DNA of 64,000 nucleotides from Acholoe squamosa (Eukaryota > Annelida > Polychaeta > Phyllodocida > Polynoidae): positions 4,048,001 to 4,112,000 of the forward strand of contig OX439038.1 of assembly GCA_949317995.1 (NCBI GenBank), written 5' to 3'. The notes beneath the pieces are model-generated. The model had not been told where the DNA came from. It ran no database searches and saw only the letters and a list, made by a program, of their open reading frames with translations. The position numbers and the translations under genes were made by a program. Each line of letters starts with the position of its first letter. Position 1 is the stretch's first letter. This document shows positions 1-9,323 of the stretch, piece by piece.

Positions 1-329
1 AGCCTCATATACATGTTTATATTTGTTGACACAATAGCCTTTATTCCCCTTCAGTTTTTACATAGCTAATAATTTCTTTTTTCAGCCTCAATATTGAGTG
101 CTTTAAAAAGAAGAGTCGCTTGCATCAGAAACAGTTCCATCCCCTGTAGCTCATTCCTGGTTTCTTTCTTTTTTTTTCAAAAATAACAGCTATGCAATTC
201 TTTTGTGGACCTTTGTTTGAATCAGCTAGAGAAGTGAAGATGAGTGTCAAAGAAGAGAGCTTGAAATCAATCGAAATAATGATAGATCATAATGCTATGA
301 TTAATGAATTTAGGAATTTATCTTGCAGC

Positions 330-545
330 AGGAGCTACCTTCACAGCTGTGAATGTGAGTTTTAACTCTGTGGAACGTGGTTTGAGGCATGAATAATTCA
401 TTTTTTGATTTGTTGGGTCTGCAGTTTTTTTTTATCCAAGACATTGGCACGATAGATGAATGTGGGCTAAAGTAAAAACATTCTACACATGCATTTGATA
501 CATTTTCCAAAATGTTTGTCAGAGATATTTGAATAAAAACCTAAG
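330..545 (+). repeat. dispersed repeat family A, copy 1
   Basis: Shares blocks with 6030-6255, 6395-6445 plus 6790-6890, and 8975-9190. Common landmarks are a CAGCAGGAGCT.CCTTCACAGCTG-like start, GGGCTAAAGT, and CATTTTCCAAAATGTTTGTC. I see no coding signature. The family is unidentified and may be a fragment of a larger element. Confidence 0.6.
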
Positions 546-560
546 GGTACATTTAATTAC

Positions 561-1332
561 TGATGATCTACCAACAATATCTCTTTAATACTCCGGATAA
601 TTTCAATTTGATGTATCTTGATGTCAGAAAACCAATAAATCAGTACTTTATAAAGCTGATTTTGATTTATGGAATTCTGAAGAAAGGACACCTTAAACTA
701 TAGTTCTCTGTACCAGAACACCCTATTTCTAAACATATTTTATTCTTTTGAGAAAATGACCAACAAGATTGAAACAAAACTTTTCTAACATTTAAAGACC
801 ATGGGAAACTGGACCAAACAATAAAAGCAGGTAGTCATAAGAGAAACTTAAGTGCAAAGGTCATTTTGAAATAATGAACAATTTAACTGATATTAATCTA
901 ATGAGGGTGGTGATCACCATATGGGAAACACTCTGTACTCTCAATAAAATGATCCTCTGCTGGAGTCTTTTACATACTCTGGCATTGCAATACCACATCA
1001 TGCTCCGATCCCCCCTATCTGCTAAGTATTGTCCTGCTGACTGGTAGCTTGTGGGTGACATCTTTTTTCATATTAGTCTCACTTTAGTAGGTCTATGGTC
1101 GAAATAGCATATTAATAGTGTCACTTTCTACACCTGCCTCACTAGCACAGAAAGGAGAAGAAAGGACTCACAATCAGGAGGTATAAAGTTCAAATTCAAC
1201 TAAGGGGCAATAAGGAAACTAACACCAGGAATGCAAAAACTATTCATGGATTACTTAGACAGCCATAAGAAGTAGAATATTCGACTATCTGGAATTCTTG
1301 TGTGTGTCATACTAGGAATATGTGTACGATCA
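561..1332. other. no recognisable feature
   Basis: AT-rich sequence with only short chance reading frames. I see no repeat or RNA signal here. Confidence 0.5.
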
Positions 1333-1431
1333 AGTTGTCATATGAGAAATATGACAACTCGAATTGGTCCCCACTGAGGGTTATCACACGAGGTGAAGCC
1401 GTGTGTGATAACCCTCAGTGGGGACCGATTC
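1333..1431. repeat. two adjacent hairpins (foldback)
   Basis: The first hairpin has 11-bp arms (1333-1343, AGTTGTCATAT; 1349-1359) and a 5-nt loop. The second has arms of about 29 nt (1362-1390 and 1400-1430), complementary except for a 2-nt insertion and one mismatch, around a short AGGTGAAG-type loop. Such long near-perfect arms are typical of foldback or MITE DNA. Confidence 0.75.
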
Positions 1432-1499
1432 TCCTGCACCTTTGTCTATTTCTCAAACATAATTGACAGATTCATTCATCAATATATACTGTTGGCTAC

Positions 1500-1840
1500 A
1501 ACAGGAGACAACCTTCTGGTAAAAACCTATCCATTCTTGAAGTATTTCACTTGTAAAATAGTAAAAAGAGAGTTAGAGGTTTTCATGGAACCTCATGATC
1601 CAATTAGAGGGTTAAGTGCAAAGTTCCCTATGTGCTGACAAGGCCAATTTACGCCTCTTCACAGGCAGCCACAGAAGTTGTGGTCAGAAATCCGTCCACT
1701 TTACTCTCTTACCACAGCTGGATGTAGCAATGGAGCTAGTGTGTAGCACTGTGCCTATGATGATATATAAGCAAATGTCAACGACCATGGGATATTTTAG
1801 CATCATATTCAACAAGGTGAGGGCGCTTTCTTCGACATGT
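1500..1840 (+). repeat. dispersed repeat family B, copy 1
   Basis: Matches 39100-39380: shared blocks include GATCCAATTAGAG, GGTTAAGTGCA, GCTGACAAGGC, CCACAGAAGT and CCGTCCACTTTACTCTC. The end (about 1765-1835) resembles the left arm of the foldback at 6446. Short open frames here are not credible genes. Confidence 0.6.
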
Positions 1841-2886
1841 TCACTAGAACAAAGCATTAATAAGAGAAGAATCTGCAATCATACTGATAAACCCTGTGTA
1901 GTAGCCACACCCTGGATTGTCGGCTAAGAAACCATAATTTTGGCCTAAAGAAATCGTTTTTTGCAGGACTGTTGGGATCCAAAGTATCTAGCCCCAATAG
2001 CCGAGTCATAATTCGGCCACATTATTTCAACTATTAAACATGACTACAGATTCTTCATGTCATTGCCTGAAAAGTGAGAAGGTAGGAAAAAGGCTAATCT
2101 ATGACGCCTGGCAAGTTGAGAGGGCGATGTCCCAGAGATTAAACCTCATAACACTGCTTACCTGGGCATTATTGTGGGCATAATAGAACAGAGAGTCAGT
2201 CTCCAGAACTATCAGCTCAGACACCCAGACCAACGATTGTTCTACCCTTTGCACAAGTATCTAGATCCCCGTGTATCATTGGTTTGGGCATTGAAGCATC
2301 ACCTTCGTGACATGCCTCTATGAACACACTTTCCTAGCAGTGCTTTTGGCTCGGTGACTCTGCTCAAAGCTTACATCATGGTTCGAGCCATCAAGGACTT
2401 CAAAAGCAGCATTGAATATATACTCAGGTAGCAGATTGTCCAATGGACATGATCATTGATGTAGCTGGTTGGCAGCAGTTATCACTGATAAGATGGGTAC
2501 CACCTGACCCCTGAGGGGCCCGCAGTTAATAGTTGGCTGAACATGAATCCTGCCAAATCAGTTTATCAGTCAGCCTTATGTTTGCTAGACTATCATTTCA
2601 CTTATCCAAGAGGAAATATAGGTTTACTGTTACAGAGACACCCAATGAAAGTATCTGTTTGGAGATTGTAAAATTAGATTATGTGTAGGACCACAGCACC
2701 ATGTCCGACATGCCAGTCTGACAGAGGATGACACTTTCCGGCTCATCCTCCACTCGTTATGCTATGCTCCACTTTGCCTTGTATATGTGTGGAATCAGCC
2801 CTGAGAGCAGTCTATGTGCAATGAATAGCACCAGTATGACTGCCTTTGTAGTTTTTTATGTTGGCTATGTAATGGAAAACCTCCGC
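1841..2886. other. no recognisable feature
   Basis: Only short chance open frames on either strand. No splice-bounded exon, repeat or RNA gene recognised. Confidence 0.5.
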
Positions 2887-2957
2887 AGAGCTGGAGGTTT
2901 TGCCATAAAACCTCCGAGGCGAGGTCAGGGAGGTTTTATGGCAAAACCTCCAGCTCT
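2887..2957. repeat. perfect 29-bp inverted repeat hairpin
   Basis: Arms 2887-2915 and 2929-2957 are perfectly complementary over 29 nt, with a 13-nt loop (GAGGCGAGGTCAG). The loop resembles the GAGGTGAAG loops of the hairpins near 1390 and 9300. The arms themselves are unrelated to the other hairpins. Confidence 0.85.
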
Positions 2958-3116
2958 AAGGACTTATACTCCATCCACTGAAGTTTATGTAACAGTAAAA
3001 CCATAAATTTAAGCATATTTTGACATAAACTATAGAGAAGAGGATTTGAATCTTCTACACTGGATGTGATACAAAGTTATGGTAAACATATGGTGTTCAA
3101 GGCTCCAATCACCAGC

Positions 3117-3190
3117 AATCGCAATAGTATAATGGTTAGCATGGCTGACTTTGAATTACAGAATGTGGGTTCAAGGCTGCATGGGGAAAC
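3117..3190 (+). pseudogene. tRNA-derived sequence (degenerate)
   Basis: An A-box-like TAGTATAATGGTTAGCATGG resembles the 5' part of His/Glu/Asp tRNAs, and a B-box-like GGGTTCAAGGCT lies about 45 nt downstream; a T run follows near 3193. The anticodon and acceptor stems do not pair well. It is probably a SINE head or dead tRNA gene. Confidence 0.5.
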
Positions 3191-3357
3191 CCTTTTTAAC
3201 ATACATATACAGGGCTAAAGGGGTCTTTGTAAAAGCCCCCTCTGAAGCCCCTTTTATACTATTGGCAATCAAGGGGATATTGATTATAATACATCATTTT
3301 TTTTAGAATTTGTTGCAAAAAATGACAGTGGCCAACTGAGAATAAAAATAAAATCAC

Positions 3358-3425
3358 ACCAGAGGTTTGAACCTGTGTGGTCTAGATGTGTAGTCCCAGG
3401 CCTTAACCACTACATTACATTGACC
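3358..3425 (-). pseudogene. tRNA-derived sequence (degenerate)
   Basis: On the minus strand there is an A-box-like TAGTGGTTAAGGC and a B-box-like GGTTCAAACCTC at tRNA-like spacing, followed by T-rich sequence. It faces the tRNA-like sequence at 3117-3190. A cloverleaf is not convincing, so I read it as tRNA-derived repeat DNA. Confidence 0.45.
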
Positions 3426-3652
3426 AGTCAAAATTTCAAAGTGAAATTACCCTCTTTATTGATAATTGATTATTCAGTGATAGTAGTAACATATCTCCAT
3501 TTTGTAGATGTTCTAACACCCACAATATCAGCTGAGGACTCATGGTGTAATGCAAAGCACATGGCACTCTGGATCCCACCACTGTCTGATGTGTGGGTAT
3601 GAATCCCATATGGGATAGTATTTTCCCAAGAATTTCACCTGCTGTTCAAAAA

Positions 3653-3776
3653 TGACCTAATTCATAAAACCTCCTGCTATGCTTGACCTATTTCACAAAA
3701 CCTCGTCCCAGACCTGACCTGATTCACAAAACCTCCTGCCAGAACTGACCCAATTCAAAAAAAAACTCCTGCTGAC
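3653..3776. repeat. 31-bp tandem repeat, 4 copies
   Basis: TGACC recurs at 3653, 3684, 3715 and 3746, exactly 31 bp apart, each followed by ATTCACAAAACCTCCTGC-like sequence. Confidence 0.8.
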
Positions 3777-5506
3777 TGTAGAATGTGGAAATAAACCTAC
3801 AGTAGGAGCAATGGGGTGCACAGCCAGGTGGAGTATAAATGCTGAGAAACCTATATGATTACCATTGAAAGGTTGGAACATTGGCAGCATCTGCAGCGCT
3901 GCATTTGCTGCGGAACCTTCAGTGCAGCAGATACAGCAAGTGAAACAGGGTAAACCCTTGCTGCACCTTGCTGCAACAATTTGCTGCAGGGAAACTTGGC
4001 AGTGTTTCCAAATTGTCGCTGTAGGTGTGCACCTTAGGTGCCAGCAGTGTAACAGGCCATCAATAGGATGCAGCAACAACAGCAAATCCCAAGACCCTAA
4101 ATCAGCCATTGTAGCATCTGGATCTAGTAGGATCAAATTGCACCATCATTACAGACAAAGAGTGTATGCCGAATGCCAGGTACAATGTTATCTGCATTCT
4201 GATTGGTCCAGAAATAGAGTCTCTTGTGTCATAGAAAGACTATTATTACTGGGCACCTTGTAAGAGCATCTCTACCATTCATTAGTGCTAGGAGTAATGT
4301 TTCAATGCATATCGTTCTTTTGCATCTCTCCATGGTTTGCTAAAATCAACGGAGTCAGGTTATCTAGATGAAGTACTATCTAGTCATTTTTCTTGAGAAT
4401 TTTGTAAAGAATGGTGAACTTAGTGTGTGTAAAATCTATCATGAGTCAATCACAGAGCTGCTAACAATGCAATATCATGCCTCTTCAGGTCACATCCAGA
4501 ATCATACCACAATTACAAATTCATTTGAAAAAAAGGGTTAATTTGGTTTTGTTTCATCCTATTGTATAAGAACTGAATCTCAGATTACAGCTCATAGGGG
4601 AAATATTAGCCTGAATGGGGGAGGTTTTATGATGTCAAGGCCAAACTACACATGTCAACCCTACAACATGGACCCTGGACGTTTGAAAACCGGTCGGGGG
4701 ACTTCAGATTGTGATTCTCTCAATCCCCTTAGCACAATAGTACTCTAATACAGTATCCTGTGAGCCAACCTGATTGTTCTCTCTAATCCTTTAGAATTAA
4801 CATAATGCAGCAGCAATGTAGAAATATTACTGAAATTGGAATCATTTGCAGCTCTGTTTTTTTTTGTCTCCAACCAAAGTATACCTTGTGGCTAAATCTA
4901 CTCAATTTAAAAATGGAGTTTCTTGCACTGTTTTACATGCACCATACATTGGCTTGCGCTTTCTAATCCAGAACACTCCCCAGAGCCATTAGGCCTGGGT
5001 AGATTGTTGATTGATCTAGTTAGTCAGGCAGGACAGAGGACCTCTAGGGTATACCCTACATAGTGGTGTGCTGAGTAAGATGTCTCATGAGATATTTAGG
5101 GGGACTTTACACATACAAAGTTAACAATTTGGCAGGTACTAATGAGAACATTAAATCAGGAACCGCTCAGAAGTTTTTGTACAGAGCAATCTGCACAAAT
5201 TATAAGATAAAGAAGCAGATATATGGTGACTAAATGGTCAAGAATCATAATAGCTGTGCATTCTCTTTAGGAGTAATCAGTTAAATAAATAAGTTGCTTT
5301 AGAAAGGGGAATGATTATTGATGCACTTGTTGGTTTTATCTCCAAATGAAGCCGCGGCAAAGGCGAGTGGCTTTATCAAGGGATAACACTAACAATTGTA
5401 TCAATAATTGTCACATATTGTCTTATATCATTCCTTCCACCCTTAATTCTAAGTATTTACCTTTAAGATTGATGGAATCCATTGATTTCTGTTGCGGGTT
5501 GTTTAT
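3777..5506. other. no recognisable gene
   Basis: Overlapping open frames occur on both strands at 3693-4136 and 3865-4263 in a stretch rich in GCAGC/GCTGC. Their mutual overlap and low-complexity composition argue against coding. Nothing else recognised. Confidence 0.45.
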
Positions 5507-5639
5507 GACAGCTAAGGTCATATTCATGACGAGAACGACATTACACAATTTCACAGAGGAATGTGTCAGTGCCTGCACATATCCTGAGGGGATAGAAAGG
5601 AGGAGAAATAGACACTTTCAAGTGGGCTAGGGAAGCCCA
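5507..5639 (+). mobile_element. SINE-1, 5'-truncated copy
   Basis: Matches the internal and 3' part of the 178-bp element at 16924-17102, from GACAGCTAAGGTCATATTCATG to the terminal GGGCTAGGGAAGCCC hairpin. The 5' GTGAGTGAGT...TTTAACGCC part is missing, as expected of a truncated retroposed copy. Confidence 0.75.
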
Positions 5640-6029
5640 GTGATGATTAAATTGCATATAAGGGGAGCTTTGAGAAATGTTTGATAAAGCAGTTGCCATT
5701 GCTTTGATTCAGGTTTCATGTGTCCACTGGGCATTCATGATAATTAACTAAAGTAGAACTATATGGAACATAAGTGGGAAACTGCTATGTTGACTGTTTC
5801 GCAAAAAGAAGGGTCAAATATGAGTTGAACTAGTAACTGATAAATAGATCAAGATTGGCTACACCTTTGTTTTACATCTAATGATTGCTTGTCTGTCAGC
5901 GTGAAGGTTTGGTTGAGACTCATGTCTTGAGATTTGCGATTTTATATTTTTAAATTATGGAATTATCCTAAGATTTTCTTATGGAAATGATAACTATAAA
6001 TCACTTCATGAACCTTAGAAAATTAGCTA
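5640..6029. other. no recognisable feature
   Basis: AT-rich and unique within the window as far as I can see. Confidence 0.4.
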
Positions 6030-6255
6030 GAGCAGCTACCTTTGCAGCTGCAATCTGTGGAACTTGATATGAGACACAGATAGTTTGTTTTCTAATTCAT
6101 CAGGGTTATGAAGGACGGTTCAGTTTGCTGTTATTAGCACAGTGGATGGGGGCAGTTTACAGTAAAGATGCTCTACAGGTTCAGTCAATCCATTTTCCAA
6201 AGTATTTATGGGAAACTATTTGAATAAAAGATCCATTTTACAGAGAAGCCAACCA
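6030..6255 (+). repeat. dispersed repeat family A, copy 2
   Basis: Closest to the copy at 8975-9190. Shared blocks include CACAGTGGATGG, CTACAGG.TCAGTCAATCCA, TTTTCCAAAGT and ACCAGTTTGAATCC/ACCAGTTTAATCCC. Confidence 0.65.
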
Positions 6256-6394
6256 GTTTGAATCCACTAGGAGATCACATAATGGGCCTATTTTAGGTTT
6301 TGCTTTAGTGCATTTAAACTGACATGTCACGAAACCATTTGTATTTGGTTTTCATAGCAAGTCTCCCTTTTTCTGTAATCCCTCGATCTTGCAG

Positions 6395-6890
6395 CAGGAG
6401 CTGTCTTCACAGCTGCCAATGTGAGTTATGACTCGGTGGTGTGATACATAAGCAAATGTCCATGACCAGGGAATAAATTTGCATCGTATTCACCGAGGTG
6501 AGGCTGTCCGTATTCAACGATGCCTTATAGGCAGAGTTGAATGCGGACAGGCCTCACCGAGGTGAATACGATGCAAATTTATTCCCTGGAATGGACATTT
6601 GCATTTATGTCATGGCCTAGGGGGTTATTTTGCCTTTAAATAAAGAAAAACAGCTCAGATCTGTTCAAAATCCAAGATGGCGGACACCCATTGAATACAG
6701 ACACATTGTATTCAATGCCCCCCATTGAATACGGTGGTTCTAGTACTAATCTATAGTGATGGTCGTATCAGCCATGACATAAAAGAATAGTTCATTTTGG
6801 GATTTGTCTGTCGAGGGTTGTTAATCCAATAGTTAGACATTAGTACAATTGATGGAGCTGGGCTAAAGTTATTTGTTTAAAAGGTTGTTT
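6395..6890 (+). repeat. dispersed repeat family A, copy 3, split by a foldback element
   Basis: The left piece (6395-6445) matches the start of copy 1, and the right piece (about 6790-6890) continues with ATAGTTCATTTTGGGATTTG and GGAGCTGGGCTAAAGT. Between them lies the hairpin element at 6440-6787, which appears to have inserted here. Confidence 0.55.
6440..6787. mobile_element. foldback element with promoter-like module, copy 1
   Basis: Arms 6446-6518 and 6536-6610 form a near-perfect hairpin of about 73 bp with a 17-nt loop. The right arm ends in TTATGTCATGGC, and the inverse GCCATGACATAA recurs at about 6770-6784. The enclosed segment holds AAGATGGCGG (6674-6683, a YY1-type core) and a smaller hairpin, ATTGAATACA...TGTATTCAAT. 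A similar layout lies at 61866-62265. No transposase is present. Confidence 0.6.
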
Positions 6891-7196
6891 TAGGCCAACA
6901 TAATAATAGGTTTTAAGTATATATAGCATCAAACATTGTGAAAAACAACATAGATCCTTTAATGACTAAAGTAAGAAACGCTGTTGGGGATGGTTCAGTT
7001 AAACTCCATTCAAGCTAGAATTCAATTCTCAGTAGTGCACAAATCTCATGCATATACTTAAAGAGTTCAGTACCACTCTTGCTATTACTGGTGCTTTTCC
7101 TGTGCCAGGTATGAACATCAACTCCCCTGTATCCTAAAGGTCCCTTCCCCCCTACTTGAGTTGATTCATTAACAATCTCTGCATGCTCATCCCTAC

Positions 7197-7356
7197 AACC
7201 CTTTAAGGGCCCCTGACGCATAAAAGCATCATGCCCATTGGTTGTCATGATGCACCAATAAAGTGCTGGTGAGACTGCTAGCAAGCACTTCATCGGTGCA
7301 TCACAAAGACCAATGGGCATGATACACTCCTGCATCAGCAGCCTTTAAAGGGTTAA
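7197..7356. mobile_element. TTAA-type palindromic MITE
   Basis: The ends are AACCCTTTAAGGG... and ...CCTTTAAAGGGTTAA, inverted over roughly 24 bp. The interior is a palindrome of GCATCATGCCCATTGG / CCAATGGGCATGAT plus the CACTTCAT.GGTGCATCA block. TTAACCC ends resemble piggyBac-type termini, an assignment inferred from the ends only. Confidence 0.65.
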
Positions 7357-7565
7357 GGACTGATAATGCAAGAATGTATCATGCCCATAGGTTATCCTGA
7401 TGCACCAATGAAGTATGTAAGTCTGTATGTCAGCACTTCAAAGCAGCATCATGACTACCCCCCAGGAGTCTACCGACCCTGGAGGTCAGTAAGATGCTTG
7501 TATGCAGGCCTAGCTAGATTCATTCATACATCATAGTGACGTCAGAAGCCCTAAAAAGGGCAACG
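7357..7565. mobile_element. degenerate relative of the TTAA MITE
   Basis: Carries TATCATGCCCATAGGTTATC, GATGCACCAATGAAGT and CAGCACTTCAAAGCAGCATCATGA in the order seen in the neighbouring MITE, then a short inverted pair (ACCGACCCTGGAGGTC). The ends are lost. Confidence 0.5.
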
Positions 7566-8144
7566 GCACTAGGAATATTGAATATACGAACTAAGTGAGT
7601 GTGTGAATAGACTGGATTAAACGGCTGTAATTACAGTTCGACTATGGCAGAGGAGGCTACAAGCTTATGTAATACAATGTATCTTAGGAGAAGCCTGACA
7701 TAAGTTGTTGGCCACTCAAATATGCAAGATAAGGCATCTGCCATTTAATACCCGCAGAACATAAAAGAATTAGGAATAGCTACAGACAACTGGCATTAAG
7801 TTAGGGCCTTTGAGAAATACTTTATCAACCAGTTTGCACTGCTGATTCACATTTCTTGTACCTGCAGAGCAGGTGCTGGACTAAACCATTGGTCCAATTG
7901 TCCTATTGTTGTATAGCCAAAGTAGTTTAAACAATGCTCTTCCATCAGCCTAAGTTATTCCCCTTCATTCTTCTTTAAAGATCATTCTTGAACATTGAGA
8001 ATAGTAGAAGAGTAACAAAGTTGATACATTTGAAATCTGAAGTTTTAATACTCTGGTTAATGGATGTGAAGATTAATGTCCATGTTGGGGGGGCTAATTC
8101 TGTAGTTGTCAATGTGAGCAACAATTCTAAGGGACCTGATATTT
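7566..8144. other. no recognisable feature
   Basis: No gene, RNA or repeat recognised. Confidence 0.4.
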
Positions 8145-9000
8145 GACATGAATAATTATCTGATATCACTGAGCAACCGCCAAAGAGCAACTGGGATAAA
8201 ACCAACTGATCAAGGGGGCTGAATTCAGAAATCATAACAGAATTGCTGGGTTTCTTCTTATTTCTGACATATTTGACGTTAAAGATGTATGAAATGCAAT
8301 AAAAGAGCTGATACCAGTAGAAGATATGGTAAGCTTATTTTTTCCATCCTCAAATTTGTATATTCTGGATAATACATGTCTTCAACATCAAGAAAATGTG
8401 GTATATAGTCTCTATGAAGCTATTCTTTGCCTATGAAATAACGGTTTTCAAAGTAAGATCTAAGATATCTGATAGCTGTTTGATAAGAACATCACACACT
8501 CTGTCATATACACTGAATATTTTCCCGTTGGGTTTCTGTTGCATTGGCATGCTAGATAATCATCATAACAATAGTGTGTGACCCTAAAATAAGAAAAAAT
8601 AAGCTTGCCCTGTACGTAACTCAGTAGTATTACATAGATGCAGGTACATTGACACAGAACTTGAATAACATAGGTCTCTTTTAACACAAAAAATCTCTAT
8701 TTTATCGGCAATGAATAGGTTCATAGTGACTATATACCACATTTTCTTAATATTGAAGACATGTTTTATCCAGTGTATATGAATTTAACAATGGAAAAAT
8801 TAAGCTTCCTGCCAAATTCTTCACTTGTATAGGCTCTTTTATCACATTTAATGCATTTTTAACATAAAATAACTCAGAAATGAGAAGAAACCCAGCAATT
8901 TCATTATGATTTCTGAATTCACCACCCTTGAATTCTATCCAAGTTGTTCTCCGAAAATGCAAAAATGTTCCTCAGTGTATTTGATTATCTAATTCATCAG
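8145..9000. repeat. large imperfect palindrome, about 850 bp
   Basis: The left half (8145-8440) is the diverged reverse complement of the right half (8690-9000). Matching blocks include GAGAAGAAACCCAGCAATT with TATGATTTCTGAATTCA (8880-8925 against 8225-8265 inverted), ACTATATACCACATTTTCTT (8731-8750 against 8386-8405 inverted) and GAAGACATGT. The centre is near 8570. Probably an old foldback element or inverted duplication. Confidence 0.7.
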
Positions 9001-9190
9001 GTTTGTGAAAAATGGTTCATACAGTATGCGGATCCCTGCACAGTGGATGGAGGCAGGCCAAAGTACAAATGATCTACAGGCACAGTCAATCCATTTTCCA
9101 ACGTGTTTGTCAGAAACTATTCGAATACAACTTCCAGTTGATAGAGAGACTTACCAGTTTAATCCCTCTAGGAGATCAAAAATGGACACC
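8975..9190 (+). repeat. dispersed repeat family A, copy 4
   Basis: Contains CACAGTGGATGGAGGCAGGCC, CTACAGGCACAGTCAATCC, TTTTCCAACGTGTTTGTCAG and CTAGGAGATCA, shared with copies at 330 and 6030. The overlapping 60-70 aa frames here come from the repeat. Confidence 0.65.
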
Positions 9191-9278
9191 TAGGTTTATG
9201 TTAGTATATGATTTAAACTGATGTGTCATGAAATAATAATGTTAATACATGATGATTATGGATGCACAAGTTGACTTT

Positions 9279-9323
9279 GGGGCCAAATAAAAGCATGAGG
9301 TGAAGTGCTTTTATTTGGCTCTA
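9279..9323. repeat. hairpin with GAGGTGAAG loop
   Basis: GCCAAATAAAAGCA and TGCTTTTATTTGGC are inverted around a short GAGGTGAAG-type loop. Confidence 0.75.

Noticed and set aside
3693..4263. Opposed 147- and 132-codon frames as genes
   Set aside because: They overlap on opposite strands in GCAGC-rich sequence and show no domain.
5346..5630. 94-codon frame
   Set aside because: Its second half is the SINE-1 fragment, and its first half has no domain.
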